From: Floccularia luteovirens
Lineage: Eukaryota > Basidiomycota > Agaricomycetes > Agaricales > Squamanitaceae
DNA: 64,000 bases
Direction of reading: 5' to 3'
Assembly (NCBI GenBank): GCA_009739215.1
Contig: VSJF01000009.1
Span: 1,178,001 to 1,242,000 of the forward strand
In this document: positions 25,290 to 36,078 of the stretch, piece after piece
Layout: every line of letters begins with the position of its first letter
Numbering within the stretch: position 1 is the first letter of the stretch
Translations under genes and position numbers: made by a program
The notes under the pieces: generated by a model
Seen by the model: only the letters and a program-made list of their open reading frames with translations
Told to the model about the DNA's origin: nothing
Databases searched by the model: none

Positions 25290-28141
25290 ATGAATGCTGG
25301 ATTGCACATTTTCTGCCTGGCTTTGGATGGGGAGCCAGAAGACGGCGACCACATTATCGACCTCAGGATACTATCTGATTGGACCCTTGGCGACTTGCGA
25401 AGGGCATTAAGAAAGGAGTACGACCCCTATAACAACTCTAGCGTTACCAATAATCAGATCAAGGTGTGGGTTCTCCAACAATACCTCGACGACCCTATTA
25501 TGTTGCCGCTGGACTTAATTGCCATGACATACAACAATATCCCAGTAACAAAAATTGAAGCGAGAAAGCATATCATCAACTATTTGCCACACCCGTTCGA
25601 CTCCGAGCAGGCCGAGAAAATCCACTTGATTGCACAACTTGGTATGGACTTTGTGCTTGCTAAGCCAGTAGTATAATAATTTTATTCACAGGACAAATCA
25701 GTCCCGGTAACTCCGCTCAGTCTGGGCTTTCCGATGCCATTGCAAGCGCAGAGGATGCAGAAGGTCATCGGAACAAACGTCCCCGCCTTAGTGTGGACAC
25801 TTCTGTTGATGCCTGGCTTCTCAATTGGCACAAAGAGCTCTGGAGGCAAGGCATCAAGCACTCGATTTACAAAACAACCACACTGACGGCCGATGATTAT
25901 AACAATATATGCAACTCATTGCGAGATGATTCGGACAAAATTATCCAAAAAAAGAGAGATTTCCTGGCTCGCTTGGCTCCACGAGAACTGCCAGCTTCTT
26001 CTGATGCGCTTCATATTCTTAACAGCGATAGCGATATACCTGCTGCTGGCAACGAGTCTATTCAAGACATTTTCCCTGTTCAGATCTGATACGTCGATCT
26101 TACATCACTGCACACGTCGTCGAGAATCCCCCCTCTCACTATTTTGCGGGACGAGTATGATATAATGGATGGCATTGTGGAACGCTCACCCAAGAAATGT
26201 ATCTTGGTTTCTGGTACTCCCGGCATAGGTATATGCTTGCCATCTCTGGACAAAATTGACTGGAGATTCATGACCATTTTTAGGAAAGACGGTGTACCTG
26301 TATTTACGACTGATACGCAATCTTCTTGAAGGAAAGTCGATGTTTTTTCAAGATTATAAAGGAGTCGTGTACCACATTGGGAACACTATCGAGCGTCTCC
26401 CCAAAATATTCGATAGCTCTAAAGATTACGGTGACATTTTCGAAGCTCTTGTCGACGCTGATGTAAAGAGTTCTGCGCCGAATGTATCGCTGAAGGGCAT
26501 TGTCGGTCTCAAGATAGTGGTAACTTCTTCGCCAAAGCCTCACAAGCAACTCAAGTGGATGAATCAGGATGCATTAGGATATTTAATGACTAACTGGAAG
26601 TGGGAGGAGATTTTTATCACAGTGTTAGTATTTTCTACAATTTATGAATAACTGAAAGTGATTCATCTCTGGCCAGTGTATTTCTCAGCTAGTACAGAAT
26701 CAATTTAAAGGCCATCGAAGAGGTAACGGAGATTGTGGGCTATAATCCAAGGATCTGCTTTGAAGTGTTATTGACCCCTCAAGGTCTTAACTACATGAGG
26801 TCTAAAATAAGGTCCGCTGTGGGTGATATCAAGTCCTTGGACAGACTTGCAGACATTTTAAAGAATCTGCGGCTTAGCTATGAGACTGGGAACCTGTTAT
26901 GACCTTATCTGGATACGCGCTATCTCCCTGGACTTTAGAACATGCGCACAACGTGTTCCCGCCTCGTTTACTTATTTCCCATACACATTTTGTATCTGAC
27001 TCACGCCTTGCTTCTATTAACTCGTAGTGACTTGTATCTGCTTCTAAATGACTTGTAGATACTTCTGTATGACTCCATGATGACTCGTAGCTTACTGAGC
27101 AGACATGCGTTCAGTTATTATTAGAAGTAGTGTACTTGTATTTAAGTAGCACGAAACTACAGTCAAGCCTCAGCTTGATCTTAGTTTCGAGTACCTCCTA
27201 ATATGAGCAATTACTCTGTTACCTTAGTGACAACTAAGTGACTCTCCCTCCCTTGTCTAGGACGGCAAGATCATTGTAAATAACGGCATAGACGACACCA
27301 TACAGCCTGAAACACCTGGCTGTTCCCACCTCTGTAACTGACCTCAGAGAGACCCCGACAGGTGGTTTGTAACCTGTGTGGTAGTGTAACCTACTATCGC
27401 ACTAGGAAAATCTGACTAGCAAAACCCAACCGTTCCCTAACCCAGATGCACTTATGACGAGACCAGTAAAAGACGACACTTAAACCTCAAACGGTAACAG
27501 AACCTACCTCATCGCCTCTTCAATGTCATGCCCTTAGATAGCAGCTGCCTTTACACCAACCAGGTACTCAATGTCAAATCCACATGGGTTATGGACCTTC
27601 TTATGGAATTGGTCATCAAATGTAATAAGGAAGATATCAGAAGGTTTCACCATATTATTAGTACTGATGAAACAACCTCAACATTTTATGGACTGATATG
27701 GGAAAAGTGGGTACATTTATACTTCAAACACGTTATGAAGCCATTCGTTGCAATACTATCTACCCTTAACCCTGCCATAAATGAACCTGAGACAGTCGAA
27801 ATTGTTCTTCTCCCCAATCCTTCTGAAGTTCAGGAGTTTTATAATCCCAATTTCTCATCTGATCTCGCATCAAATGTATGTGCTGAAAAAGCATGCTATC
27901 TCCAGCCAAAATCCAAGATCTTCCCCACCATTGATTCATTGATCTACAATCCGACACCTCCAAAGAAAGGATTTATCAAATTATAAGTGCAAGTACTCAC
28001 AAGGTTAATGTGAAAGGGCTTCAAATACTTCAATGCAAGCTTGTTCCGAATTCTGCAGAACTGTCAAGTCTTCGACCGATGAAGAATAAAAAGTGGGTGC
28101 TTATATTTGTTATGCTGGATAAAAAGGCAGATGAGTTCTAG
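25290..28141 (+). pseudogene. Crinkler/RHS-type gene (ubiquitin-like header, P-loop NTPase, nuclease-like end), disrupted
   Basis: Exons: 25290-25641, 25692-26228, 26284-26623, 26698-26894 continued at 27505-28141. The start MNAGLHIFCLALDGE and the next 110 residues resemble the ubiquitin-like header of Crinkler (CRN) proteins (WTLGDLRRALRKEY, IKVWVL, EKIHLIAQ). A P-loop NTPase follows with GTPGIGKT split by an intron. The last part (YLQPKSKIFPTIDSLIY, then a THKVNVKGLQ-type helix) resembles the restriction-endonuclease-like end of CR-RHS effectors. The family is known from oomycetes, chytrids, Glomeromycota and some basidiomycetes as host-targeting or conflict effectors; the role here is inferred. 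Lesions: an in-frame TGA at 26087-26089, a 605-bp solo LTR in the last exon with the coding phase resuming exactly after it, and a frameshift near 27985. About 688 codons without lesions. Confidence 0.75.
26895..27499. mobile_element. Solo LTR inserted in the Crinkler-like gene
   Basis: It starts TGTTATGACC and ends GGTAACA (TG...CA), is 605 bp long and is flanked by the 5-bp target duplication GAACC (26890-26894 and 27500-27504). Removing it with one duplication restores the open frame of the host exon. A TATTTAAG box lies at about 27139. It is not similar to the copia or gypsy LTRs further right, and no internal region of its family is in the window, so its strand is unknown. Confidence 0.85.
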
Positions 28142-29004
28142 ATGGAAAAACAGAAGATTGTAATATTTGGCACTCAAAAGGTTGCCAGTTTGTACTAAGG
28201 CTCAAAGAAGATGATGTATTAGAGCCAAATATACCTCTAGATAGGTAGTTTACTGATCAATCAATCATATTGCAAACATCAGTTTCCAGCAGTCGTCTTT
28301 CTCTAAATTTCCTACATATCAGTTGCAACTGTAGTCTTCTTCATCACCTCTGGCTGCCAGACTAAGCCTTTTTTTCAACATTTTCTTTCTGTTTCTTGTC
28401 AGATCCTCTCATCATCTTCTACTACTTTTATGTATCTTCCTTGCTTATCAGCTCATCCTCAAACTGAATGGTAATGAGTTCTGCAGTGCACAATCTTATC
28501 TCTTATATTACAATTGCAATCATGTAATATTTCGTTGTGTTTATGATGAGTTTCAACAAGAGCAATAGTAAAACACTCTAACTACTAACAAAAAAGTAAG
28601 ATAAGTCCCTAATAAAGCATCATCTATTGGAGAAGAGCCAACCACCATCTCCGCCATTTGTATACCTCACACTGGCCCCCACTGGTGGACCCCCTATCTT
28701 ATGGTCCATAATTGTCACCCGCCTCACTAAATGAATCAAAGTCCATATCCATTGCTTCCTCAACGGTTATAGGACTATTGCACATTGAGACATATGCAGA
28801 GCCTCAGATGAATTGGGAGTATCAGCAGATGTAGAGAGTGTTGCTTGCATGGTTGTTAATAGTACCTTGCTTTCTGGATTTTCCAAGTTCATGATATATT
28901 TTGACAATGTAGTCTTTAGTGAATTTCTTGGTTTTAGTGACTTTTTGTCAGACAGAGCTTTGAGTCTCCCTTCTTTATACTGGAAGATATTTTCTCCTTT
29001 TCAG
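28142..29004. other. Degenerate sequence downstream of the Crinkler-like gene
   Basis: It holds only short open frames. The minus strand around 28640-28880 shows an acidic open stretch (AMDMDFDSFSEAGDNYGP) that could be a relic of another transposon gene, but no family was recognised. Confidence 0.35.
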
Positions 29005-29180
29005 TTATTTAATTGATATGCACATTTGATACATCCACATAATGTGATTACTTCACTCTGTCAGTTTTGCAAGCAACCAAACCAGACCATCTGAAATCAC
29101 ATACAGATAAACCAGCAACAAGGAGAAAGAGAAGGAGGGGGAGGGAGAACATCTTTTTAGAATTGCTCTTATGGTTTTTT
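29005..29180 (+). repeat. Direct repeat copy B
   Basis: Colinear, diverged copy of 24930-25100 (CACATCCACATAATG, AAATCACATACAGATAAACC, AACAAGGAG, GAACATCTTTTTAGAA). It may be the upstream region of a second, lost Crinkler-like copy, cut short by the foldback element that starts at 29306. Confidence 0.7.
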
Positions 29181-29305
29181 AAAAAATTGGGAGTGATGTA
29201 CAGGTTATCATAGGTTTATCTGTAGATTGAATTTGTAGTTGGTAGAAATAAGCACGGTTAATATTGTGTTTATCACAAGATGCTAAGCAACAATTTAATT
29301 CAGAG

Positions 29306-30458
29306 CATCAGCAAAAATACATGGACTTTGAACATATCTTTTTTGTCTTTCCAAAGACAAAAAAGATGTAAAAAGACATATAAAGAACCTAAAGCATCAA
29401 AGATGATTGTCTTTGGAAAGCTACATCAGCAAACTCCAGGTCCACTATGGATGCTATGGAGTGCTATGGAGCACTCCATAGCACTCCATAGCATCCATAG
29501 TGGACCTGGAGTTTGCTGATGTAGGTCCATTTTCTTTGTAAAGACACAATAAAGACATAAAAGATGTTGCAAAATAATACTAAACTCCTCACAGCTACAT
29601 TGCGTGGACTATCTTCATGTTCAATCTCCTCAACCTCAATGAATATGATCTCACCTACTTTGAGTTGATACACTGCCATTGATCGTCATGTTTTTGCAAA
29701 TGCTTTGGACTAGGCAAAAGATTATTGATTTAGTGAAAAATGGATACAACAGAATATGCAGCAAGGGTTTGCAAATTGTTGGTATCAACCATCATTCCAT
29801 ACTTCCTTGTGCCTTCAGTGTGGTTATTACTATTACTGTAGCTTCTCAGATGTGGCTATATTGTACCATTAAGGGCTAGAGGTAGGTAGAGTTCAGTGAA
29901 CTTCATACAACCCTTGCAAAAAGATGACTGAGATGTCGAACTGACAATCAAGATAACAAGAAAGACCCTAGAACCAGAAAGACAGTTACAGTAGTTGAAC
30001 AGGGCATAACAGTACATTCCACAGTGACACACTCCTGACAGTTCCGTTGAAGTCTAGTTGCATTGCTTTTTAGGTTAGCATTGGGGTGGTTATTAAGAAA
30101 TAGGGTGGGAGTTGAACTTGAAGAAAAAAAATTGCATAAGTCAAATGTTTGAACAACATAGAATTGCAACTCCGATGATCATGTGAAATCCATTGAGATG
30201 CAATATTCCTATTATATTTGACCCCCAAGGCTGAGGAATTCAAAAAAGTCCAAGTCATTTAGAGATTTTTTGAAGGTAAGAGTCATAGTCAATGCTAGCT
30301 AAAAGTGAGGATAAAGATTTCTGTACAAAGACTTGAAAGCACAAGTCAAAAGTCAAAGACAATCAAAGTCAAAGCAAAGACACTTAAAGCTGAAACTAAA
30401 GACTGTGAAAGCTAAAGATAGCCAAAGCTGATTCAAAGTTGATGCATTTTTGCTGATG
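29306..30458. mobile_element. Foldback/MITE-like element with CATCAGCAAAAAT termini
   Basis: Inverted termini: CATCAGCAAAAAT at 29306 and its complement ending at 30458. The subterminal parts are rich in AAAGAC/AAAGTC-type repeats on both sides. It contains a small hairpin at about 29334-29371 and the long palindrome at 29421-29524. No transposase was found inside, so it would be non-autonomous. Confidence 0.55.
29421..29524. repeat. 104-bp near-perfect palindrome
   Basis: Arms 29421-29471 and 29474-29524 are exact inverted copies (51 bp) around a 2-nt centre. The arms begin CTACATCAGCAAACTCCAGG and carry CTATGGAG units near the centre. The arm ends match the CATCAGCAAA termini of the larger foldback elements, so it looks like a minimal member of that family nested in another. 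Confidence 0.95.
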
Positions 30459-31002
30459 GATAGTAACAAAGACAGAATGATAGTGGGAATACATTGCCTC
30501 TGGTTAGTATGTACCCACATCTCATCATCACCAAACACATTGTCCAGTCACTTCCTTCCTTTTCAACCTGGCCCTTGATGTCATCTATAAACAAGTGTTT
30601 ACTCCCATTGAAAACCGACTCTGACATTGGCTAGAGTTAACCGTGAGAGCCTGGAAAAGGCTGGAAATGGTAATCTACTCTGACAGACCTGACCCATGTT
30701 AGTTTTCCATTGATTTCCAGAATTTCTGCTGAGGTAGCCTGGATACATTCTACACGAAAGTGGTCATATTCCAGATTTAGCTGTTTCTGGCTGTCGTAGA
30801 ATGTTGGTAACTGGATTTTATTCTAGCTAAAAATACATTCATTTGCTTAAAACTTTCTGATGCTCTCTGAACACCACTGGAACATTTTCATATCCCATAC
30901 TTCCTAGCATCCCCAGCCCTTCACCTGACTAAGTCCCCACCTGTGTGTACAAGCCGCCGTCAAGTCAGTATCCAAAAAGTAACTCACAGAATTCAAAAGG
31001 CA
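30459..31002. other. Region without recognised genes
   Basis: Only short open frames without splice or family support. Confidence 0.4.
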
Positions 31003-33005
31003 TCATGCCACTGCAGATGGGCCAGGTTTCTTTGCATTAGCCTTGCGCTCCTTGCTGAGTGCCTCATATTTTTGTGAAGTTACCAATTGACATGTCGAAT
31101 AGATAGAGAAAGTGAGAGATTCACTTACTTTTTTTGTTACACTATCAAGATTGTTGTAAATCACCTTGAACTTGAATGCCAACATATTAGGATGGTCTTT
31201 CATATAGTCAATAGCAAACAAGTTACTAATAGATTAAATCTGAGACAAAATGAAAGGTGAAAACAATGAAGAAACATACTATGCAGTTAGAGCATTTGAC
31301 ACAACCATTATTCTCCCTTTCTTTTGCTTCTGATTCAAGGTATCACCTGGGGTGGCGACAGTTGGAGCGACCTGAAACATTGGCTTGGGTATGTCTAAGT
31401 TAGCACTGCCAAAGTAAGATTAAGTATGTAAAACTCAAGCAGAATGAGATTAGCATGTTGTACAATGGATTTAGCTGAAAAAGTGTTAGCGTTGGCTATA
31501 GAAGAAAATAAATAAAAAAATACATTTTGATGTTGTGAGGTGTGAGTCACATTGTCAGGTGGTGCCGTCGCATTGTCAATGGGTGTAGTGGTACATAGAT
31601 CTGGTGTATCAAGACCAGGGAAAATTCCTGAGCTAGAGAATGTTTGACTAGAGAGCTAGTAAATCTATATCAGCAGAACAGTCAAGAAGAAAACACTAAA
31701 TTAGCTTGCTCTGATATTCTCAGGAGTATCATGGTGTTCTGGGTGGTATACATCTCCACTCATAGTTCTCTCTCCTTTGTGATGATCCTCGCCATTCAGA
31801 AGTGACTCAGAAAAGTCTGCCACAGTAATGTTAGATGTAGTTGAGCTAGAGGCGGGTAGAGGGATGACAGTGGAAGTGGCTGCACCACTAATAATACTAG
31901 AAGATGTGATAGAGCAGGAGTTAGGTTGAGTGTCAGAAGGGGAGGTTATTGCATGGGTGGTGTTGTGTCTTAATATTACTGGAATGTCTTGTTGATTGTT
32001 TGTGACCCCTCCACTGCTATTCTCCTTATCAGATCCATTGCTGGTGAGGTTTATAAAGTCTTTGTTGGTGGGTGATAGCATCATGAGGCGTTTTTTTTGC
32101 TTCTTGTGACTACTCTTGGATGTGGGTACATTAGAGTCATCAGTCTTATGCTTTGTAGTGATAGAGGGTTATGCACCTATAAAACACATCAGTTGGACTT
32201 CAACACATTAGAGAAAAACAAACATGTCAATTTCCTAGTATTTCAAACATCTCACACCCAATCTGGATATCTGACCCTTGCAAACGCATGCACTTTCCAG
32301 TCACCATCGCAATATTGAAACTCGGGGAATTCAGATTGCATATTGTTGCTGAAATATTCTTCTGCTTCACATCCTCTGACACCCCATGTGAGAGGATCAC
32401 AACGATGAGTGTAAAGAGCTACCCAGAGTGTTCTGGCCACTGATGTCATTTTTGAAATGCAATCAGCATTGCTGATATTGCCTTTTGCATCACATACGAA
32501 ATCAAGTTTATCATAATCTTCATTTTGCTCATCAGCTTTCTTAGTGTAGAGTTTCCAAGATTGGTGTGTCCAAAATCGGACGGCTTCAAAGTCAATTTCA
32601 TCATAAGTAGCAGGTGAGGCTGGAATAATGAGTTTTGAAGCTACTTCCTCATGCATGGCTGGAGCTGAGCCATTCAGAAGTGCTTTGAGTTCTTGGATAG
32701 TTTCTCTAATCAAAAGTATGTAGATGATGAGTATATGCATTGTAAAATTGAGTCACTTACTTTTGTCCCTCAATTCTGCCTTCGAGTCTTGCATTAGTGG
32801 AGTATAGAGACATGTATGAAGTGTTCTTGGCTTGCAAGAGATCGTCTTCAGTAGCTTGAGCTAAAATGCACATGACAATACAATCACCATATGTTGGGTT
32901 GGCACTATGACCTGTGGTATTCATTCTAGAGTATGGGTTCTTGAGACTATTTAATATATCTTTTGGAAAGATAATAGACTCATTTCTCACCATTGGTATG
33001 TTCAT
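31003..33005 (-). CDS. Probable transposon-associated accessory protein
   Basis: First exons: 33005-32761, 32705-32258 and from 32150 downward, with introns of 55 and 107 nt and matching phases. Exon 1 contains MNTTGHSANPTYGDCIV. Exon 2 ends LWVALYTHRCDPLTWGVRG, EFPEFQYCDGDWKVHAF and VRYPDW, a pattern recalled from uncharacterised proteins that accompany DNA transposons in Agaricomycetes. Exon 3 is Ser/Thr-rich with a basic start. A segment at 31221-31003 (NLFAIDYMKDHPN, then KYEALSKERKANAKK) looks HMG-box-like, but its splicing is unclear and an acceptor is missing, so the 3' part may be decayed. Without copia-1 this gene lies about 2.6 kb downstream of the CACTA-like transposase on the same strand, so it is probably cargo of the same element. 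Function unknown. Confidence 0.5.
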
Positions 33006-33059
33006 ACTACTCGAAGTCCCAAAGTTTTGGGTTGGCCTTCATCAGCAAATCCTGGTTTT

Positions 33060-33470
33060 AGTCCAACTTGAGCCATAGTAAGCCATAGCACCTATAGTGA
33101 TCCATAGTGACCCATAGTGACTCATAGATTTTGGCTATTTTCCATAGTAACCTATAGTAGTCCATAGATTTCAGTTATTTTCCATAGCAACTCATAGTGA
33201 CCCATAGTAGTCCATAGATGTTGGTTATTTTCCATAGTATCTCATAGATTTTGGCTATTTTTCATAGTGACCCATAGTGGCTCATAGATGTCAATCATTT
33301 TCATAGTAATCTATAGTAACCCATAGTAACCCATAGTATTCATAGTATTCCATAGTAACCCATAGTATCTATAGTATTCCATAGTGATCCATAGTATTCC
33401 ATAGTAACTTATAGTATTCTATAGATGCTATATAAATTTGTATAATAATATATAGTAATCTGTAGTATTT
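33060..33470 (+). repeat. CCATAGTNA-type degenerate satellite
   Basis: Dozens of imperfect units of the form CCATAGTGAC, CCATAGTAAC and CATAGATTTTGGCTATTTT run in tandem. The CCATAG core is the complement of the CTATGG core in the palindrome at 29421-29524. Confidence 0.85.
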
Positions 33471-33799
33471 TGACTTAGAGTACTATTCCGCTTTTTGGAT
33501 TAGATAAGCAAAACATCAGACTTGGACTTAGAAAGATTTTTAGACTTAGAAAAAAAAATTTTTTTGAAGTTCTTTTGACTTCAGCAAAGTCACGTGACCT
33601 GTGGCTGACATGGCATACTTCAAACTTCAACTTTTTTTTTTGCTTCAAAGTTTTCAACCTTCATCTTGGTAAGTCATTCTTTCCTCCTTTTCTTTTACTG
33701 ACATTCTTTTTCTAGATTCATTTCATTATTATATATCTCTGCCATATCTGCTCATTGTCAGGACCTAGGGATGGAAGGAGTTGAGGAGATGTGATAGCT

Positions 33800-34320
33800 T
33801 GGGCATTTGGTATATTTTGTGTCCGCTTTTTTCCTCTTTTTTTTATATGTTTTCAACTTTCTCCCCTGTATGTCCGACTTTTTCCTTCTTTTTTTATACA
33901 TTTCCTTTCTTTCTAGTTATGTTTTCAATCCCCTTTCTCTTGTTTCATGTGTCCGACTTTTTTCCTTGTTTTTTTATATGTTTTCAACTTTTTTCTTTCT
34001 TTCTATATGTTTTCTACTTTTTTTTGCCTTTTTTGGTATGTTTCCAACCTTTCCCTTTTTTGTCATGTTTCTGACTTCTTCTGTCTTTTTAGTTATGTTT
34101 TCCGACTTGATATGTTTTTTTTCCAATTTGGTATGTTTTTTTTATGTTTTTTTTTCCAACTTTTTATGTTTTTTTCTATGTTTTTTTTCAACTTTTTTTA
34201 TGTTTTTTTTTTCCAACTTTTTTATGTTTTTTTTTTTCGACTTTCTATGTTTTTTTTTCCCAACTTTTTATGTTTTTTTGTCCGACTTTTTTTGTCTTTT
34301 TTTAAATTTCTTCTATGTAG
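33800..34320 (+). repeat. Pyrimidine-rich low-complexity tract
   Basis: T-rich repeats of the form TTTTTATGTTTTTTTCCAACTTT fill this stretch. The overlapping Phe-rich open frames in all three forward frames follow from composition and are not genes. Confidence 0.85.
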
Positions 34321-34575
34321 TATTATATAGTAGTATGTAGTAATTGTAGTAGTAAAAATAAAATGAATATAATAAAATGAATAATCCAATAAAGTATATA
34401 TACTATTATAGTAGTGCTATAGAGTGTTCCATAGTGCTCCATAATGCTACAGGAGTGCTATAGAGTGCTCTGGAGTTGGGAACCCATGCTATGGGCACTA
34501 TGGGCACTATGGCACTATGGAGCACTCCATAGTACTCCATAGTTGACTCAAGATTTGCTGATGTTGACATCCATT

Positions 34576-34634
34576 TGTTGCGACAGCAACAATCACATGA
34601 CTGATTACATAATTGATCATGTGATGGAGCACGT
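34576..34634 (+). repeat. Copia-1 5' LTR, first 59 bp
   Basis: Begins TGTTGCGACAGCAACAATCA as does the 3' LTR at 51934. It is interrupted after GAGCACGT; the ACGT at 34631-34634 is the left target duplication of the gypsy insertion. Confidence 0.93.
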
Positions 34635-35684
34635 TGTGGGAAACCCCTACTACCTCGGAACGGATATGGTAAGCCTGAGACATAGTCTAAGCCTAACGAG
34701 CATCAGAGAACTTCCCCAACCAATCACAACGCGAAGCGCAACATTCAGCAATTCTTACGCAATCGACTACCCAAATTTCATATTGTGAAGCCCCAGACGC
34801 CACAAATGCCCCGCTCAGGACACGCGCCCCCATTCTTAATTCCCGCAGCGCACTCTTCCAGACGCCACATAGCTTAATGAGGACCACGCGGCCCGCTGAT
34901 GCGATCAACCATCAACTTTAGCTCACAAGCCCCTCGGCCGCCGCGTTTCCTAAAATTAGCCGGTAAAAAACCCCGTATCAGCGCCATCACTTATCTGATC
35001 ATTGGTCTTAATCGGGATTATCACGCGGATTTGCCTTTCGGACCAAGAAAACAGCGCTCCTGCTAATATTGGTGCACAGGATCACGACTACCTTGGTCAC
35101 GTGTGATGCGAGCGCACAGCAACGCTCAGCCTTGCTGTGTTTTCGCAAGGCAGACCAGATGGCCCTCCAGCATTGTTTAGCCTTTATTTCTCTTTTGTGA
35201 GTTTCACAATTCTATAACCAGTATAGCGCATGTTCCTGGTGATGCCCCTTGCGATTTTTTTTACTGCTACCATTCATTAAATTTAGTACATTTCTCCGAT
35301 TACTTAGTACTCTTTCCGCAACGCCCGTAGATATAAAAGATTGTAACTTCGATAGTGAAAGGAACAAGTTTCTACGATCCCAATCTGTTAGCGTCTAAAG
35401 TCTAAAAACCACTCTCAACCTACATATCCCTCACGCACCAAGCGCACCCGCACTCCGCAAGATAACGCGCTCGCGCACATCTAACTGCGCTTCTCTAACG
35501 CGGACTTCGTCCGCATTCTTCCACACCTGCGCGCTACCACTGTGCACTCCGTTATTTAATCCATAAGTCCACTCCTTAAATACAACCACCTAAGTTCTCA
35601 ACAAGGAACTTTCTTCAGAATTAGCAGACGGACGCGCTGCTCCCCATTAGGCTTCTGAGCCTGCTCGCACTTACCTGTCCTTCA
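34635..35684 (+). repeat. Gypsy 5' LTR
   Basis: 1050 bp, TGTGGGAAACCCC...CCTGTCCTTCA. A TATAAAAG box lies at about 35332. Compared with the 3' LTR I see about five substitutions and one A-run indel. Open frames on its minus strand are shared by all copies only because the LTRs are nearly identical. Confidence 0.95.
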
Positions 35685-35686
35685 AC

Positions 35687-35703
35687 TGGAGCCCACCGCG
35701 AGG
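35687..35703 (+). other. Gypsy primer-binding site
   Basis: TGGAGCCCACCGCGAGG starts two bases after the 5' LTR. The TGG start fits pairing with the CCA end of a tRNA; which tRNA was not determined. Confidence 0.7.
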
Positions 35704-36078
35704 GGCTTCTAAAGACTATCTTCCCGAGAACTTAGGTTCACTTCCACCCGCTCCCTTTCTGAGGAGCTCCGCCTAGCTGTAAACCAACCTCTCAATAACG
35801 CCCTTCAAAGCGCCTCCTCCTCCGAGAGCCTTTCTCAATTACTAAACCCCCGCCACGCCCAATCCTCCGACCTGTCGTCCGATCTAGAGACATTCACCCC
35901 TTCCTTAGTCCCAGGCGGTTTTCCTTCCCCCGCAATTTCGCCCCCACAATCACCTCTAACCCCTTTGTCGGAGGATTCATCATTTCTACAGCCTCACATC
36001 CCACAAAGTCTTCCTATCTCAACCCCCGTCTCCCCACATTCCATTCCACTCCCGCCTTCTCCAACCATCCAACCCACA

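Larger units (their letters stand above)
33040..34563. mobile_element. Foldback-like element with CATCAGCAAAT termini
   Basis: CATCAGCAAAT at 33040 is matched by an exact inverted copy ending at 34563. Inside lie a CCATAGT-type satellite, a pyrimidine-rich tract and another block of CTATGGAG/CACTCCATAG units (34415-34545). No coding capacity is evident. Confidence 0.55.

Noticed and set aside
33781..34340. Phe-rich open frames up to 177 codons in all forward frames
   Set aside because: Produced by a T-rich simple repeat.
34693..34908. 71-codon open frame on the gypsy LTR minus strand, repeated at 43893-44108 and 46768-46983
   Set aside because: It recurs only because the three LTR copies are almost identical; no independent support for coding.
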